This document shows, one piece after another, positions 50,956 to 60,482 of a stretch of DNA of 64,000 nt. The DNA is from Lachnospiraceae bacterium. GTDB lineage: Bacteria > Bacillota > Clostridia > Lachnospirales > Lachnospiraceae. The notes below the pieces were generated by a model. That model was not told where the DNA came from. It did no database searches and saw nothing but the letters and a program-made list of their open reading frames with translations. The stretch is from contig JAILPS010000037.1 of NCBI GenBank assembly GCA_024699325.1, forward strand, positions 1 through 64,000, given 5' to 3'. The position numbers and the translations under genes are program-made. Position 1 is the stretch's first letter. Every line of letters begins with the position of its first letter.

Positions 50956-51204
50956 GTGGTTCACGTAGTGAAGATCGTATTAACAGTTCTGTTTGTTTTA
51001 ATAAGCTTGGCAATCACAGTTATCGTCCTCATGCAGGAGGGTAAGCAGGCGGGCCTTTCAGGTTCTATTAGCGGCGCCGCAGATAACTACTGGGGTAAGA
51101 ACAAGGGTCGTTCAATCGAGGGTAAGCTCGAGAAGATTACGACAGTGCTTGCTGTTCTGTTTATTGTTATTGCACTTGTTTTAAACTTTGGAATGTTTAA
51201 TTGA
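50956..51204 (+). CDS. secG: preprotein translocase subunit SecG
   Basis: 82 residues with two membrane helices and the family motif VLMQEGKQAGLSGSISG between them. The start is GTG with TAGGAGG seven bases upstream. The order secG-rnr-smpB-ssrA is common in Firmicutes. Confidence 0.93.
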   Translation: MVHVVKIVLTVLFVLISLAITVIVLMQEGKQAGLSGSISGAADNYWGKNKGRSIEGKLEKITTVLAVLFIVIALVLNFGMFN

Positions 51205-51211
51205 TGATACG

Positions 51212-51245
51212 TAGCCACTCTCTTATGAGGGTGGCTATTATTATA
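51212..51245 (+). terminator. terminator after secG
   Basis: Stem TAGCCACTCTC/GAGGGTGGCTA, loop TTAT, then TTATTAT. It leaves rnr to read-through or a weak start. Confidence 0.8.
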
Positions 51246-51260
51246 TAATTTGGGAGAAAT

Positions 51261-53402
51261 ATGGAAGATAATTTAAAGGAACAAAAAGACAGACTGATGG
51301 AGGTTTTTACATCTCCTCAGTACAGACCTATGAAGCTTAAGGAGTTGGCGATACTCTTAGGAGTTCCCAAAAGCGAGAGAGATAAGTTGGCTGAGGTTTT
51401 GGACGCCCTAGTTTACGAGGGCAAGATCGGGCTTAGCTCCAAGGGCAAGTACGGTAAGCCGGAGATATCAACTGTCAGCGGAGTGTTCTGTGGAACACAG
51501 AAGGGCTTCGGCTTCGTGAAGGTTGAGGGCGAAGAGGAAGATATATTTATAAGCGAGAGGGACAAAAACGGCGCGCTAAACGGCGATAAGGTTTTGATCA
51601 GCGTACTTCCGGGAGGCAGAGGAAGAAGCGACGAGGGAAGAGTTGTGAAGATCTTAGAGCATGCCAACAAGACTGTTATCGGAACATTTGACAAGTCCAA
51701 GGGTTTTGGCTTTGTCATACCTGATGACACACATCTTGGCAGGGATATCTTCGTGCAGAATGAAAACTCCATGGACGCCCAGGATAATGTAAAGGTTGTG
51801 TGCGAGATCATCAACTTCGAGGGCAGAAATCCAGAGGGCAAGATTGTAGAAATATTAGGTAAGCCCGGGGAGATGAACACGGATGTCATGAGCGTTATCC
51901 GCGCCATGAATATTCCCGAGACATTTCCTGAGGAGGTTTTAAGGAGCACTGCGGCGATTCCTGATGCCATATCTGAGGCTGAGAAGTCCGGGAGAGAGGA
52001 TTTCAGGGATGTTTTGACATTTACAATCGACGGACCTGACGCGAAGGATTTAGACGACGCGGTATCCCTTGTAAATACTGGCAGAGGATATGAGCTTGGC
52101 GTTCATATAGCAGACGTTAGCCACTATGTCAGGGAACATTCGCCCATCGATAAGGAGGCGCTAAACCGCGGAACCAGCGTGTATTTTACGGACAGGGTAA
52201 TCCCCATGCTTCCCGAGAAGCTCTCAAACGGGCTGTGCTCGCTTAATGCCGGGGAAGACAAGCTGTCCATGAGCTGTGTTATGGACGTGGACTACGAGGG
52301 CAATATAAGAGGCGGCAGAGTGTGCGAATCCATCATTAGGTCTGACAAGAGGATGGACTATCCGAGCGTTGCCATAATCTTAGAGGACAGGAAGGACGAT
52401 GAGCGTTACGAGGCTGTGTGCGCAGAGTACGAGAGGTTTATTCCGACCCTTAAGCTTATGCATGAGCTCTCCCTTAAGTTCAGGAAGAAGAGATATGAGA
52501 GAGGCGCCATTAATTTCGACTTCCCGGAGGCCAAGGTTTTGTTAGACGATAAGGGAAGAGCCATAGATATTGTTCCCTACGAGCGAAATGAGGCCACAAG
52601 ACTTATAGAGGATTTCATGCTTGCAGCCAACGAGACCGTGGCGGAGAATGCCTTCTGGCAGGAGATTCCGTTCATCTACAGAAACCACGAGACTCCGTCG
52701 GAGGATAAGATGGTGGCTTTTGCTGCGTTTTTAGGAGGTCTTGGCTACACACTTCACATTAAGAACAACGAAGTCCATCCGAAGGAACTGAGTAAGCTCA
52801 TGGAGAAGATCGAGGGCACAAGCGAAGAGAACCTTATAAACCGCGTGCTTCTTCGCTCCATGAAGCAGGCGAAATACAGCCCTGAAAATATGGGCCACTT
52901 CGGATTAGCTGCAAAATACTACACACATTTCACTTCGCCGATCAGGAGATATCCCGATCTGTGCATACACAGAATTCTGAAGGACAGCCTCCACGGCAAA
53001 CTTGACGAGCGAAGAATTAAACATTATAATGAGGTGCTTGGAGAGATAACCAACCATTCAAGCATTACAGAGCGCCGCGCTGACGAGGCTGAGAGGGAGA
53101 TTCTTAAGCTTAAGAAGGCGGAGTACATAAGGAAATATATCGGAGAGGTATTCGAGGGAGTCATAAGCGGAGTTACATCCTACGGAATGTATGTTGAGCT
53201 TCCAAACACAGTTGAGGGTATGATCAGAATCTCAGAGATTGGAGATGATCACTACAGCTTTGACGAGGAGCATATGTGCATCGTGGGAGATTTAAGCCGC
53301 AAAACCTACAGCCTGGGACAGAAGATCAGCGTCATCGTGGATGATGTGAGCCTCGCACCTGCAAGAGTTGACTTCAGACCCTACTTCGATCACGAGAATT
53401 AG
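51261..53402 (+). CDS. rnr: ribonuclease R
   Basis: 3'-5' exoribonuclease that degrades structured RNA and works with tmRNA. Parts in order: N-terminal winged helix, cold-shock domains ([16 protein letters not shown] and [18 protein letters not shown]), RNB catalytic domain with [14 protein letters not shown] and a C-terminal S1 domain (about 640-710). The 713-residue length is typical. GGGAG precedes ATG. Confidence 0.97.
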   Translation: MEDNLKEQKDRLMEVFTSPQYRPMKLKELAILLGVPKSERDKLAEVLDALVYEGKIGLSSKGKYGKPEISTVSGVFCGTQKGFGFVKVEGEEEDIFISERDKNGALNGDKVLISVLPGGRGRSDEGRVVKILEHANKTVIGTFDKSKGFGFVIPDDTHLGRDIFVQNENSMDAQDNVKVVCEIINFEGRNPEGKIVEILGKPGEMNTDVMSVIRAMNIPETFPEEVLRSTAAIPDAISEAEKSGREDFRDVLTFTIDGPDAKDLDDAVSLVNTGRGYELGVHIADVSHYVREHSPIDKEALNRGTSVYFTDRVIPMLPEKLSNGLCSLNAGEDKLSMSCVMDVDYEGNIRGGRVCESIIRSDKRMDYPSVAIILEDRKDDERYEAVCAEYERFIPTLKLMHELSLKFRKKRYERGAINFDFPEAKVLLDDKGRAIDIVPYERNEATRLIEDFMLAANETVAENAFWQEIPFIYRNHETPSEDKMVAFAAFLGGLGYTLHIKNNEVHPKELSKLMEKIEGTSEENLINRVLLRSMKQAKYSPENMGHFGLAAKYYTHFTSPIRRYPDLCIHRILKDSLHGKLDERRIKHYNEVLGEITNHSSITERRADEAEREILKLKKAEYIRKYIGEVFEGVISGVTSYGMYVELPNTVEGMIRISEIGDDHYSFDEEHMCIVGDLSRKTYSLGQKISVIVDDVSLAPARVDFRPYFDHEN

Positions 53403-53410
53403 GAGATATT

Positions 53411-53881
53411 ATGTCAAAGGATAGCATTAAGCTTATCGCCAACAACAAGAAGGCTTATCATGATTATTTTATCATTGAGAAGTTTGAGGCGGGCATTGAG
53501 CTTGTGGGAACGGAGGTCAAATCCCTTCGCATGGGCAAATGCAGTCTCAAGGAGGCGTTTGTAAGGCTCGACCGCGGCGAACTGTTCGTGTACAACATGC
53601 ACATTTCGCCCTACGAGAAGGGCAATATTTTTAATAAGGATCCGCTTAGGGTCAGAAAACTTCTTGTTCACCGCTATGAAATCAACAAAATGGCGGGCAA
53701 AATCAGCCAGAAGGGTTACACCATTGTCCCCCTGCAGATATATTTTAAGGGCAGTCTTGTGAAGGTTGAGATAGGCCTGGCACAGGGCAAGAAGCTCTAT
53801 GACAAGAGGGATGATATCCAGAAGAAGGATCAGAGGCGTGAGGCGGAGAAGGACTTTAAAGTCAAAAATCTCTACTCATAA
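53411..53881 (+). CDS. smpB: SsrA-binding protein SmpB
   Basis: Partner of tmRNA in trans-translation. The 156-residue OB-fold protein has [18 protein letters not shown] and the C-terminal [14 protein letters not shown] tail that enters the decoding centre. GGAG precedes ATG, nine bases after the rnr stop. Confidence 0.97.
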   Translation: MSKDSIKLIANNKKAYHDYFIIEKFEAGIELVGTEVKSLRMGKCSLKEAFVRLDRGELFVYNMHISPYEKGNIFNKDPLRVRKLLVHRYEINKMAGKISQKGYTIVPLQIYFKGSLVKVEIGLAQGKKLYDKRDDIQKKDQRREAEKDFKVKNLYS

Positions 53882-53901
53882 TAATTTAATCTCTAAAACA
53901 G

Positions 53902-53930
53902 TTGCATTTCTAGCACACGTGTAGTATATA
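53902..53930 (+). promoter_or_regulatory. possible promoter of the small ORF and ssrA
   Basis: TTGCAT at 53902-53907, a 17-base spacer and TATATA at 53925-53930. A lone TTGACG at 54128-54133 inside the small ORF, with no good -10, is a second candidate for tmRNA alone. Confidence 0.45.
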
Positions 53931-53964
53931 TAAAAATCATGACAACTGTATGGAGGTTAGTAAT

Positions 53965-54183
53965 ATGGATTTTGATCAGTGCATTGAGAAACTTGAGAGG
54001 CTTACAAGCAAGCTTGAGGATGAAGATGCGACCACCATTGAGGAGTTTATCGAGGCATTACATGATGTAAACAGCATGGACGAGCTCGATGAATATACAG
54101 ACCTGCTCCTCGGAATAGCTGATAATCTTGACGTAGACGATCAGGATGTTATCTATCAGATTATCCGATACATTCAGGAGTAG
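53965..54183 (+). CDS. small acidic helical protein of unknown function between smpB and ssrA
   Basis: 72 residues, strongly acidic and predicted all helical. The opening is MDFDQCIEKLERLTSKLEDE and the end is DDQDVIYQIIRYIQE. ATG 53965 has GGAGG nine bases upstream. No family recognised. The stop lies nine bases before the mature 5' end of tmRNA, so the transcript that carries this ORF almost certainly also contains ssrA, or the ssrA promoter lies inside this ORF. Its fixed place beside smpB and rnr suggests a role in ribosome rescue, but that is inference. Confidence 0.65.
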   Translation: MDFDQCIEKLERLTSKLEDEDATTIEEFIEALHDVNSMDELDEYTDLLLGIADNLDVDDQDVIYQIIRYIQE

Positions 54184-54192
54184 TTAAAACCA

Positions 54193-54549
54193 GGGGTTGT
54201 ACTGGTTTCGACGGGGGTTTTGAAGTTGTGATAGCCATCCGCAGACTGTGACTGCGCATCAAAACAGAATTAAATATAAACGCTGAAGATAATTTAGCAT
54301 TCGCTGCCTAACGGCAGCTGTCGGCCAGGGTTCGCGCATTGACCCTGTAACCGGCATCGACTAGATGCGGAACTCACACGCCTAAGCTTTGCGGCGCGTG
54401 AAGCAATATGAAGCTACCTGAGATTTAAGCCTGTCCACTGGCAGATTTTGAGGGGAACAGATGTGAAGAACATCAATAATAATGGACTGTGATGGGAGAG
54501 GTTGCAATGAATGGGCTTTCGGACAGGGGTTCGATTCCCCTCAGCTCCA
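54193..54549 (+). ncRNA. ssrA: transfer-messenger RNA (tmRNA)
   Basis: The 5' part GGGGTTG and the 3' part CAGCTCC pair to form the acceptor stem; the TTCGACGG element after it and the T arm AGGGGTTCGATTCCCCT mark the tRNA-like domain. The tag frame is (N)AEDNLAFAA and TAA at 54309-54311, read from AAC at 54279 or GCT at 54282. The length of 357 bases is usual. CCA is not encoded. Confidence 0.95.
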
Positions 54550-54564
54550 CTTATTATGGAGAGT

Positions 54565-54592
54565 AGCGCAGACTTGTGTCTGCGCTTTTTTA
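54565..54592 (+). terminator. terminator of ssrA
   Basis: Stem AGCGCAGAC/GTCTGCGCT, loop TTGT, then TTTTT. Confidence 0.92.
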
Positions 54593-54597
54593 TGCAC

Positions 54598-54626
54598 AAA
54601 AAAAGAGCCGGTCTGAAACCGACTCT
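54598..54626 (-). terminator. terminator of the minus-strand ORF
   Basis: The stem (54604-54612 with 54618-54626) carries a C-A mismatch when read on the plus strand, but a G-U pair on the minus strand, and a T run follows only on the minus strand. It therefore serves the gene at 54637-54969. Confidence 0.8.
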
Positions 54627-54636
54627 GAAAATTCTG

Positions 54637-54969
54637 TTATCCGTTGACGCGGTTGATGCCTGTAAAACCGGCACCGCCAAGGAATGTGGCAGTACAGTAA
54701 CTCTGCATGCTGTAATCGTAATACTTAATACATGCAAAACCGTCCTTCTCGAAGAAGTTTACAAAATAATGCCTGTATGTTCTCTTGTCCTCCTGGACAC
54801 CCTTAAGATTATAAACCGTGATCTCAAGTAAACCATCAACTATATTCTTAACATAAATCTTCTTCTGCTTAGAACTGTAAATAAATTCTGTATCCTGTGT
54901 AATTGGAATAGAATAATTGGAAAAAAGATTGGTCCATCTTATTTCCTTCTCACCACGTTCGATCTTCAT
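54637..54969 (-). CDS. uncharacterised 110-residue protein
   Basis: The sequence MKIERGEKEIRWTNLFSNYS opens a mixed alpha/beta protein rich in Tyr and Lys with no signal peptide or membrane helix. A GAGACATCGGG-free leader carries AAAGGGG as a ribosome binding site. It has its own promoter (minus-strand TATAAT, plus coordinates 55008-55013) and terminator. No family recognised. Confidence 0.6.
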   Translation of the reverse strand: MKIERGEKEIRWTNLFSNYSIPITQDTEFIYSSKQKKIYVKNIVDGLLEITVYNLKGVQEDKRTYRHYFVNFFEKDGFACIKYYDYSMQSYCTATFLGGAGFTGINRVNG

Positions 54970-55007
54970 AATGTCACCCCTTTCCCGACATCTTGACTCT
55001 AAAAAAG

Positions 55008-55036
55008 ATTATACAACAAAAAAATAGAAATGAGAA
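55008..55036 (-). promoter_or_regulatory. promoter of the uncharacterised minus-strand gene
   Basis: On the minus strand TTCTCA, a 17-base spacer and TATAAT. Confidence 0.45.
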
Positions 55037-55161
55037 GAGGAAAACAGAACAAATTTAAAAAATTTTTCTATAATTTGTCTATTTTTTTTAGATGCTAACA
55101 CAATATTCTTATTTTTTAAAACAATATGGTTTTATTTAGACAAAACACGCTGATGTTTTGC

Positions 55162-55190
55162 TTGTAAATTTTCGAGGCGTGATATATAAT
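55162..55190 (+). promoter_or_regulatory. promoter of yicC-gmk-rpoZ
   Basis: TTGTAA at 55162-55167, 17-base spacer and TATAAT at 55185-55190. The rest of 54970-55247 is AT-rich DNA between divergent genes. Confidence 0.8.
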
Positions 55191-55247
55191 GCACTTTATA
55201 AGTAAAAGTATGTCTAGAACTATGCTTATGTACCGGAGGAATGCATA

Positions 55248-56126
55248 ATGATAAGAAGTATGACAGGTTTTGGCCGCGGCGAGGCGACCGGAACACTTGG
55301 CAAGGTCAGTGTGGAGATGAAGTCCGTTAATCACAGATATCTGGACTTAAACATTAAGATGCCAAGAAAGTTTAATCCTCTTGAGGGCAATATCAGAACC
55401 TATATCAAGGACAAGATAGCAAGAGGTAAGGTTGATATCTACATCAACTATGAGGATTTTTCAGAGGACAATGTCAATATCAAATATAATCGTGCAATAG
55501 CTAAGGAATACATGGATTATTTCGAGCAGATTCATGAGGAGTTTGGAATAGAGAACGACGTCAGAGTTTCCAGACTGGCATCCATGCCTGAGGTGTTTAG
55601 CATGGAGCAGGCTGAGGACGACGAGGAGGGCTTGTGGCATCTCCTGAGCGAGGCTTTGGACGTGGCAGTTGACAAGTTTATCACTGTCAGAAACAACGAG
55701 GGCGAGCAGCTTAAAAACGATCTTCTCGGCAAGCTTGACTACATGAATTCATTAGTTGATCAGGTCGAGGAGAGATATCCTGACATATTAGCTGATTACA
55801 GAAACAGACTTACACAGAAGATGCAGGAGATACTTGGAAACACCGGCATCGACGAGAACAGAATAGCGGCTGAGGTCGTCATTTACGCAGACAAATGCTG
55901 TGTGGACGAGGAGACAGTCAGACTGAGAAGCCATATCAAGCAGGTTGGCGACGCGCTTCAGTCAGACGACAGTGTTGGCCGTAAGTTAGACTTTTTGGTT
56001 CAGGAGATGAACAGAGAGGCAAACACCATGCTCTCTAAGTCAACTGACATGAGTCTTACAGATGTCGCAATCAACTTAAAGACCGAGATTGAGAAGGTCA
56101 GAGAGCAGATTCAGAATATTGAGTAG
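55248..56126 (+). CDS. yicC: YicC/YloC family endoribonuclease-like protein
   Basis: 292 residues with the N-terminal signature MIRSMTGFGRGEA and the C-terminal SKSTDMSLTDVAINLKTEIEKVREQ. Members have shown endoribonuclease activity in vitro. The usual Firmicute order is yloC-remA-gmk-rpoZ; remA is missing here. Confidence 0.9.
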   Translation: MIRSMTGFGRGEATGTLGKVSVEMKSVNHRYLDLNIKMPRKFNPLEGNIRTYIKDKIARGKVDIYINYEDFSEDNVNIKYNRAIAKEYMDYFEQIHEEFGIENDVRVSRLASMPEVFSMEQAEDDEEGLWHLLSEALDVAVDKFITVRNNEGEQLKNDLLGKLDYMNSLVDQVEERYPDILADYRNRLTQKMQEILGNTGIDENRIAAEVVIYADKCCVDEETVRLRSHIKQVGDALQSDDSVGRKLDFLVQEMNREANTMLSKSTDMSLTDVAINLKTEIEKVREQIQNIE

Positions 56127-56138
56127 TCGAGGTTTGTT

Positions 56139-56756
56139 ATGTCTAAGGGAATACTTATTGTGGTTTCAGGGTTTTCGGGCGCCGGCAAGGGAACGATAAC
56201 CAAGGAGCTGGTTAAGAGATATGAAAACTACTGTCTCTCGGTTTCTGCGACGAGCAGGAAGCCTAGAGAGGGCGAGGTTGAAGGCAGGGATTACTTCTAC
56301 AAGACCAGGGAAGAGTTCGAGAGCATGATTGAAAACGACGAGCTCTTAGAGCATGCCCAGTATGTGGGCAACTACTACGGAACTCCGAAGAAGTATGTTG
56401 AGGACTGCATTAACGCCGGCAGGGATGTCATCTTAGAGATTGAGGTCCAGGGCGCCCTTCAGATTAAGAAGAAGGTTCCGGAGGCGGTCACAATATTTAT
56501 GACCACGCCTACGATAGCCATATTAAAACAGAGACTTATAGGCAGAGGCACGGAGACCTTAGAGGTAATCGAGCAGCGCCTTAAGCGTGCGAAGGAAGAG
56601 GCTGAGTACATGACTCAGTATGACTATATTATTGTCAATGATGACCTTGAGGAGTGCGTCACAGGGCTTAACGATCTGCTCGCATCTCTTCACAGCAGGG
56701 TATCTAATAACGAAGAGTTCATATCTTCAATCAAAAAACAATTACAGGAAATCTAG
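56139..56756 (+). CDS. gmk: guanylate kinase
   Basis: Phosphorylates GMP. P-loop SGFSGAGKGT at about residue 9, GMP-binding SRKPREGEVEGRDY and a lid region with RLIGRGTE. The 205-residue length is normal. It follows yicC by 12 bases. Confidence 0.96.
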   Translation: MSKGILIVVSGFSGAGKGTITKELVKRYENYCLSVSATSRKPREGEVEGRDYFYKTREEFESMIENDELLEHAQYVGNYYGTPKKYVEDCINAGRDVILEIEVQGALQIKKKVPEAVTIFMTTPTIAILKQRLIGRGTETLEVIEQRLKRAKEEAEYMTQYDYIIVNDDLEECVTGLNDLLASLHSRVSNNEEFISSIKKQLQEI

Positions 56757-56768
56757 GAGGATTTTAAA

Positions 56769-57137
56769 ATGTTACATCCATCATATTCAGAGCTTATGGA
56801 CAAGATTAATGAGTCAGTTGAGCCAGGCGAGGTGCCGGTAGTTAAGAGCCGTTATTCAGTTGTTATCGCGGCTTCTAAGCGCGCACGCCAGATTATCGCT
56901 GCACAGGAGGCACATCCCGATCAGAGCGAGGGCGTTTTAAAGCCACTTTCTCAGGCAGTTAACGAGCTTTACAACGGCGATATCAACATCATGACAGACG
57001 AGGAGTTCGAGACTGAGATGGAGAAGCTTAAGGCTGAGGCTGAGAGCGAGATCGCATTCTCAGAGGATGATTCTGACGATGAGGCAGAGGCCGCAGAGGA
57101 TTCTTCTGACGCCGATGCAGAGCCTTCACAGGAGTAA
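56769..57137 (+). CDS. rpoZ: RNA polymerase omega subunit
   Basis: 122 residues. The omega core YSVVIAASKRARQI is clear, followed by a long acidic tail (from about residue 85) rich in Glu, Asp and Ser that is not part of the canonical omega (about 70-90 residues). GGAGG precedes ATG. Confidence 0.92.
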   Translation: MLHPSYSELMDKINESVEPGEVPVVKSRYSVVIAASKRARQIIAAQEAHPDQSEGVLKPLSQAVNELYNGDINIMTDEEFETEMEKLKAEAESEIAFSEDDSDDEAEAAEDSSDADAEPSQE

Positions 57138-57148
57138 TATTGCTAAAC

Positions 57149-57176
57149 ACAAAGACAGCCGCTAAGCTGTCTTTGT
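57149..57176 (+). terminator. hairpin between rpoZ and rimO
   Basis: An 11-bp perfect stem ACAAAGACAGC/GCTGTCTTTGT with a 6-base loop. It has no T run and lies close to the rimO start, so it may lower but not stop read-through. Confidence 0.5.
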
Positions 57177-57188
57177 CTGGGTATAGGT

Positions 57189-58538
57189 ATGAAAATATTG
57201 TTTGTTTCTCTCGGATGCGACAAGAATCTGGTCGATTCTGAGAAAATGCTGGCCCTTCTTTCCAAATCCGGCTACGAATTTACGGACGACGAGCAGGAGG
57301 CTGATGTGGTTGTCATCAACACCTGTTCATTTATTTCGGACGCCAAGGAGGAGAGTATTCAGACTATTCTTGAGATGTCTGAGCTCAAAAAGACGGCCAG
57401 ACTTAAGTGTCTTATAATAACCGGATGTCTGTCCCAGAGATACAGGGAAGAGATAGCCACGGAGCTTCCTGAGGTTGACGGCATGCTAGGCATTGCCTCA
57501 TGGGATAAGATTGTGGAGCTGGTTGACAGGACACTTGCTGGGCAAAAGCCACAGATTTATGATGATTTAAGCGAGAATGCCAATGTAAGCCTTCGCGCAG
57601 GCGTCGACAGAGTTCTTACAGGCGGCGGCCACTATGCATATCTCAAGATTGCAGAGGGCTGTAACAAGCACTGTACATACTGTGCCATCCCGTCCATCAG
57701 GGGAAGATATCACTCCATCCCCATGGAGGAGTTAGTCAGGGAAGCGCAGATGCTCTCTGAGCGCGGCGTTAAGGAGATTATTCTGGTGGCCCAGGAGACC
57801 ACACTTTACGGTCTGGACCTCTATAAGAAGAAGTGTCTGCCCGAGCTTATCGACAGAATATCACAGATTGACGGCATCTACTGGATAAGGATTCAATACT
57901 GTTATCCAGAGGAGATAACGGATGAGCTTATCATGACAATCAGGGACAACCCGAAGGTCTGCCATTATCTGGATCTTCCCATCCAGCACAGCTCTGACAG
58001 AATTCTTAAACTTATGAACAGAGCCACCAACCAGGCAGAGCTCAGGGAGAAGATTGCTAAGCTTCGCGAGGAGATTCCGGATATCGCCCTCAGAACAACT
58101 CTTATCGCAGGTTTTCCCGGCGAGACGGAGGATGACCACGAGGATGTCATGGACTTTATCGACGAGCTGGAGTTTGACAGGCTCGGAGCGTTCACATACT
58201 CTCCTGAGGAGGGGACGCCTGCCGCAGATATGGACGGCCAGGTTGATGAGGACGTTAAAAAGCGCTGGAAGAATGATATAATGGAGCTTCAGCAGGAGAT
58301 AACTGCTGACAAGGCAGCTGACAGGGTGGGAAGCACCGTTTTAGCTGTTATAGAGGGGTATTTGCGCAGAGAAAACTGCTATGTGGGCAGAACATATATG
58401 GACGCGCCGGGGGTTGACGGATATATTTTTATCAGCACGCTCACCGAGCTTAATTCAGGGGATTTTGTGAAGGTAAGAGTTACAGGCGCGCAGGAATATG
58501 ATCTGATTGGAGAATTGGAAGATGAATTTACCGAATAA
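57189..58538 (+). CDS. rimO: ribosomal protein S12 methylthiotransferase RimO
   Basis: Radical-SAM enzyme that methylthiolates Asp of S12. The UPF0004 cluster cysteines are in SLGCDKNLVDSE, NTCSF and TGCLSQR; the radical-SAM motif is CNKHCTYC. A TRAM domain ends the 449-residue protein. The last 17 bases overlap pgsA. Confidence 0.96.
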   Translation: MKILFVSLGCDKNLVDSEKMLALLSKSGYEFTDDEQEADVVVINTCSFISDAKEESIQTILEMSELKKTARLKCLIITGCLSQRYREEIATELPEVDGMLGIASWDKIVELVDRTLAGQKPQIYDDLSENANVSLRAGVDRVLTGGGHYAYLKIAEGCNKHCTYCAIPSIRGRYHSIPMEELVREAQMLSERGVKEIILVAQETTLYGLDLYKKKCLPELIDRISQIDGIYWIRIQYCYPEEITDELIMTIRDNPKVCHYLDLPIQHSSDRILKLMNRATNQAELREKIAKLREEIPDIALRTTLIAGFPGETEDDHEDVMDFIDELEFDRLGAFTYSPEEGTPAADMDGQVDEDVKKRWKNDIMELQQEITADKAADRVGSTVLAVIEGYLRRENCYVGRTYMDAPGVDGYIFISTLTELNSGDFVKVRVTGAQEYDLIGELEDEFTE

Positions 58539-59064
58539 ACTAACTGTATTCAGAATGTTTCTGATACCATTTTTTGTTGTTTTTATGCTTGTTGATATTG
58601 CGCCATGGCAGAAGTGGGTGGCTCTTGCAATATTTGTAGTTGCATCACTCACAGACCTGTTTGACGGCAAAATCGCCAGAAAATACAATCTGGTGACGAA
58701 TTTTGGCAAGTTTATGGATCCTATGGCCGACAAACTACTGGTGTGCAGTGCGCTTATTTGTTTTGTTGAGATGACATACATTCCGGCATGGATTGTTATA
58801 GTGATTATATCCAGAGAGCTTATCATCAGCGGTTTCAGACTTATCGCGTCAGACCAGGGCATAGTTCTGGCTGCCGGCATCTGGGGCAAATGTAAGACCG
58901 CAACCCAGATGGTTATGACCATCGTTTTGATTGCTCACATTGATCATCCTGTTTTTGTGATTATAGAGCAGGTGTTAATCTATGCTTCACTTGCCCTTAC
59001 CATTATCTCCATGGTAGACTATTTGTGGAATAACAGGAAGGTTCTGACTAACGGCGGAATGTAA
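58522..59064 (+). CDS. pgsA: CDP-diacylglycerol-glycerol-3-phosphate phosphatidyltransferase
   Basis: Makes phosphatidylglycerol phosphate. The CDP-alcohol phosphatidyltransferase motif DGKIARKYNLVTNFGKFMDP shows the DG-AR-G-D-D pattern near residue 54. About six membrane helices, 180 residues. The start at ATG 58522 lies within rimO. Confidence 0.93.
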   Translation: MNLPNKLTVFRMFLIPFFVVFMLVDIAPWQKWVALAIFVVASLTDLFDGKIARKYNLVTNFGKFMDPMADKLLVCSALICFVEMTYIPAWIVIVIISRELIISGFRLIASDQGIVLAAGIWGKCKTATQMVMTIVLIAHIDHPVFVIIEQVLIYASLALTIISMVDYLWNNRKVLTNGGM

Positions 59065-59075
59065 TCGGAGGAATT

Positions 59076-60479
59076 ATGGCTGAGTATTCAAGATATGCAA
59101 GAAATATAACCAAGGGAAAGCTTCCCTATGAGAACTGGAACAGCTTCTACACAGAGTATATGGGAAGCGCTGACAGGCTCTCGAGAGTGCAGTTTTCGCT
59201 TAATTTTATATCTCTTCTCTACACCGAGGAGGTGTGGCAGGAGGACGGCTTAAGACAGATTGGAACAGAGTTTGTCGAGCTGTTTAAGAAGGTTTTGGAC
59301 AGCGACTACTCGAAGGATAATATCGAGGACATCACGCTTTTCAGGGCTAAGATGAAGAACAGGATGGAGTGCCTCGTGACATACACGGACAGATATATGA
59401 TCTACCAGTATGTGTTAAACTGCCTTCGCTACAAGTTTGACGACTATGACTATGACGACTACAGCGACGAGGAGTTTACGAAGGAACTCATAAACTTCAT
59501 AACTTCTGACAGGGATCAGTCCACCATGAAGTATAAGACCATGGAGGTCCTCAAATCCATCCCGATCAGAATGACCAGAAACCGTTTCTTTGAGATGGTT
59601 AGCGATGGTTTCAGCATTTACAATGAGGGAGATCTGGACACGCTTTTGAGCTTCGATTACATGATAAGAGGCGCTGCGATGACCCATGAGCCCGAGAATA
59701 TGGAGAGCAATTTCCCGGACCTCTACGAATACAGCAGGCATTTTGAGGGGCTTGATTTTGACAATCTCGACAACGACCAGTTCTTCGTCGAGGATATCAC
59801 CCTGAAGGAGTGCATAGATTTTCTGAATAACCAGGTCACAACCTATGACATTCTGGCTCAGCTTGTAAACCAGCTCTATGTTAGAGTCTTAACTTCTGAG
59901 TTTGCAGACAGGAAGAGCGAGGATTACATAGCTTCTGACAATCTTGCCAAGAAGGCGCTTCTTAAGTTTAACCCTGAAGAGACCTTCGAGGTTGACGAGG
60001 AGCTTACAGAACATCTCGTGGAGCTTGAGGGCATTCAGGAGGATGAACTGGAGGAGTTAGAGGAGGCCGAGGGCAGATTTGAGGATATCCTGCAGTCTAA
60101 GTTTTGCGGAGAGTGTGAGTATGAGATTGGCCTTCAGTTAGACACTGTTGACGATATCTGCAAGCTTCTCTCAACCAGCTATTTTGCTGACCTTGACGAG
60201 GAGAATTCCACAGGTGCGAAGGTTACACAGGCCGATATCGACAAATATTTCGCGGATTTCAGGGCAGAGCTTGAGCCTAAGCTCAAGTCTTCCTGCAAGC
60301 TGTTAAGCCGCGCTATCATGGCGGCAGTCATAGGCTATCTGCCCATGAATTTTTCTAACACAGAGGAACTTAGGGAATACATTTATAACAGTCTGAGCGC
60401 ATGCACTAATCTTCCTGAGAAGATGGCTTTGGTTGAGCGTCTTGAGGAGCTTATGAATGATGACGAGGACTGGGACTAG
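59076..60479 (+). CDS. uncharacterised acidic 467-residue protein
   Basis: Predicted soluble and largely helical, highly acidic. A DYDYDDYSDEE stretch lies near residue 126 and a Glu-rich coiled-coil-like run (ELEGIQEDELEELEEAEGRF) near 317. No catalytic motif or signal peptide. It has GGAGG before ATG and is followed by a second unknown gene four bases after its stop. I do not recognise the family. Confidence 0.6.
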   Translation: MAEYSRYARNITKGKLPYENWNSFYTEYMGSADRLSRVQFSLNFISLLYTEEVWQEDGLRQIGTEFVELFKKVLDSDYSKDNIEDITLFRAKMKNRMECLVTYTDRYMIYQYVLNCLRYKFDDYDYDDYSDEEFTKELINFITSDRDQSTMKYKTMEVLKSIPIRMTRNRFFEMVSDGFSIYNEGDLDTLLSFDYMIRGAAMTHEPENMESNFPDLYEYSRHFEGLDFDNLDNDQFFVEDITLKECIDFLNNQVTTYDILAQLVNQLYVRVLTSEFADRKSEDYIASDNLAKKALLKFNPEETFEVDEELTEHLVELEGIQEDELEELEEAEGRFEDILQSKFCGECEYEIGLQLDTVDDICKLLSTSYFADLDEENSTGAKVTQADIDKYFADFRAELEPKLKSSCKLLSRAIMAAVIGYLPMNFSNTEELREYIYNSLSACTNLPEKMALVERLEELMNDDEDWD

Positions 60480-60482
60480 GAG

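Noticed and set aside
51244-51249. TATAAT right before rnr as promoter
   Set aside because: It lies only about 12 bases before the start codon and has no fitting -35.
51413-51970. 185-codon minus-strand open frame
   Set aside because: Shadow of rnr with no start signal.
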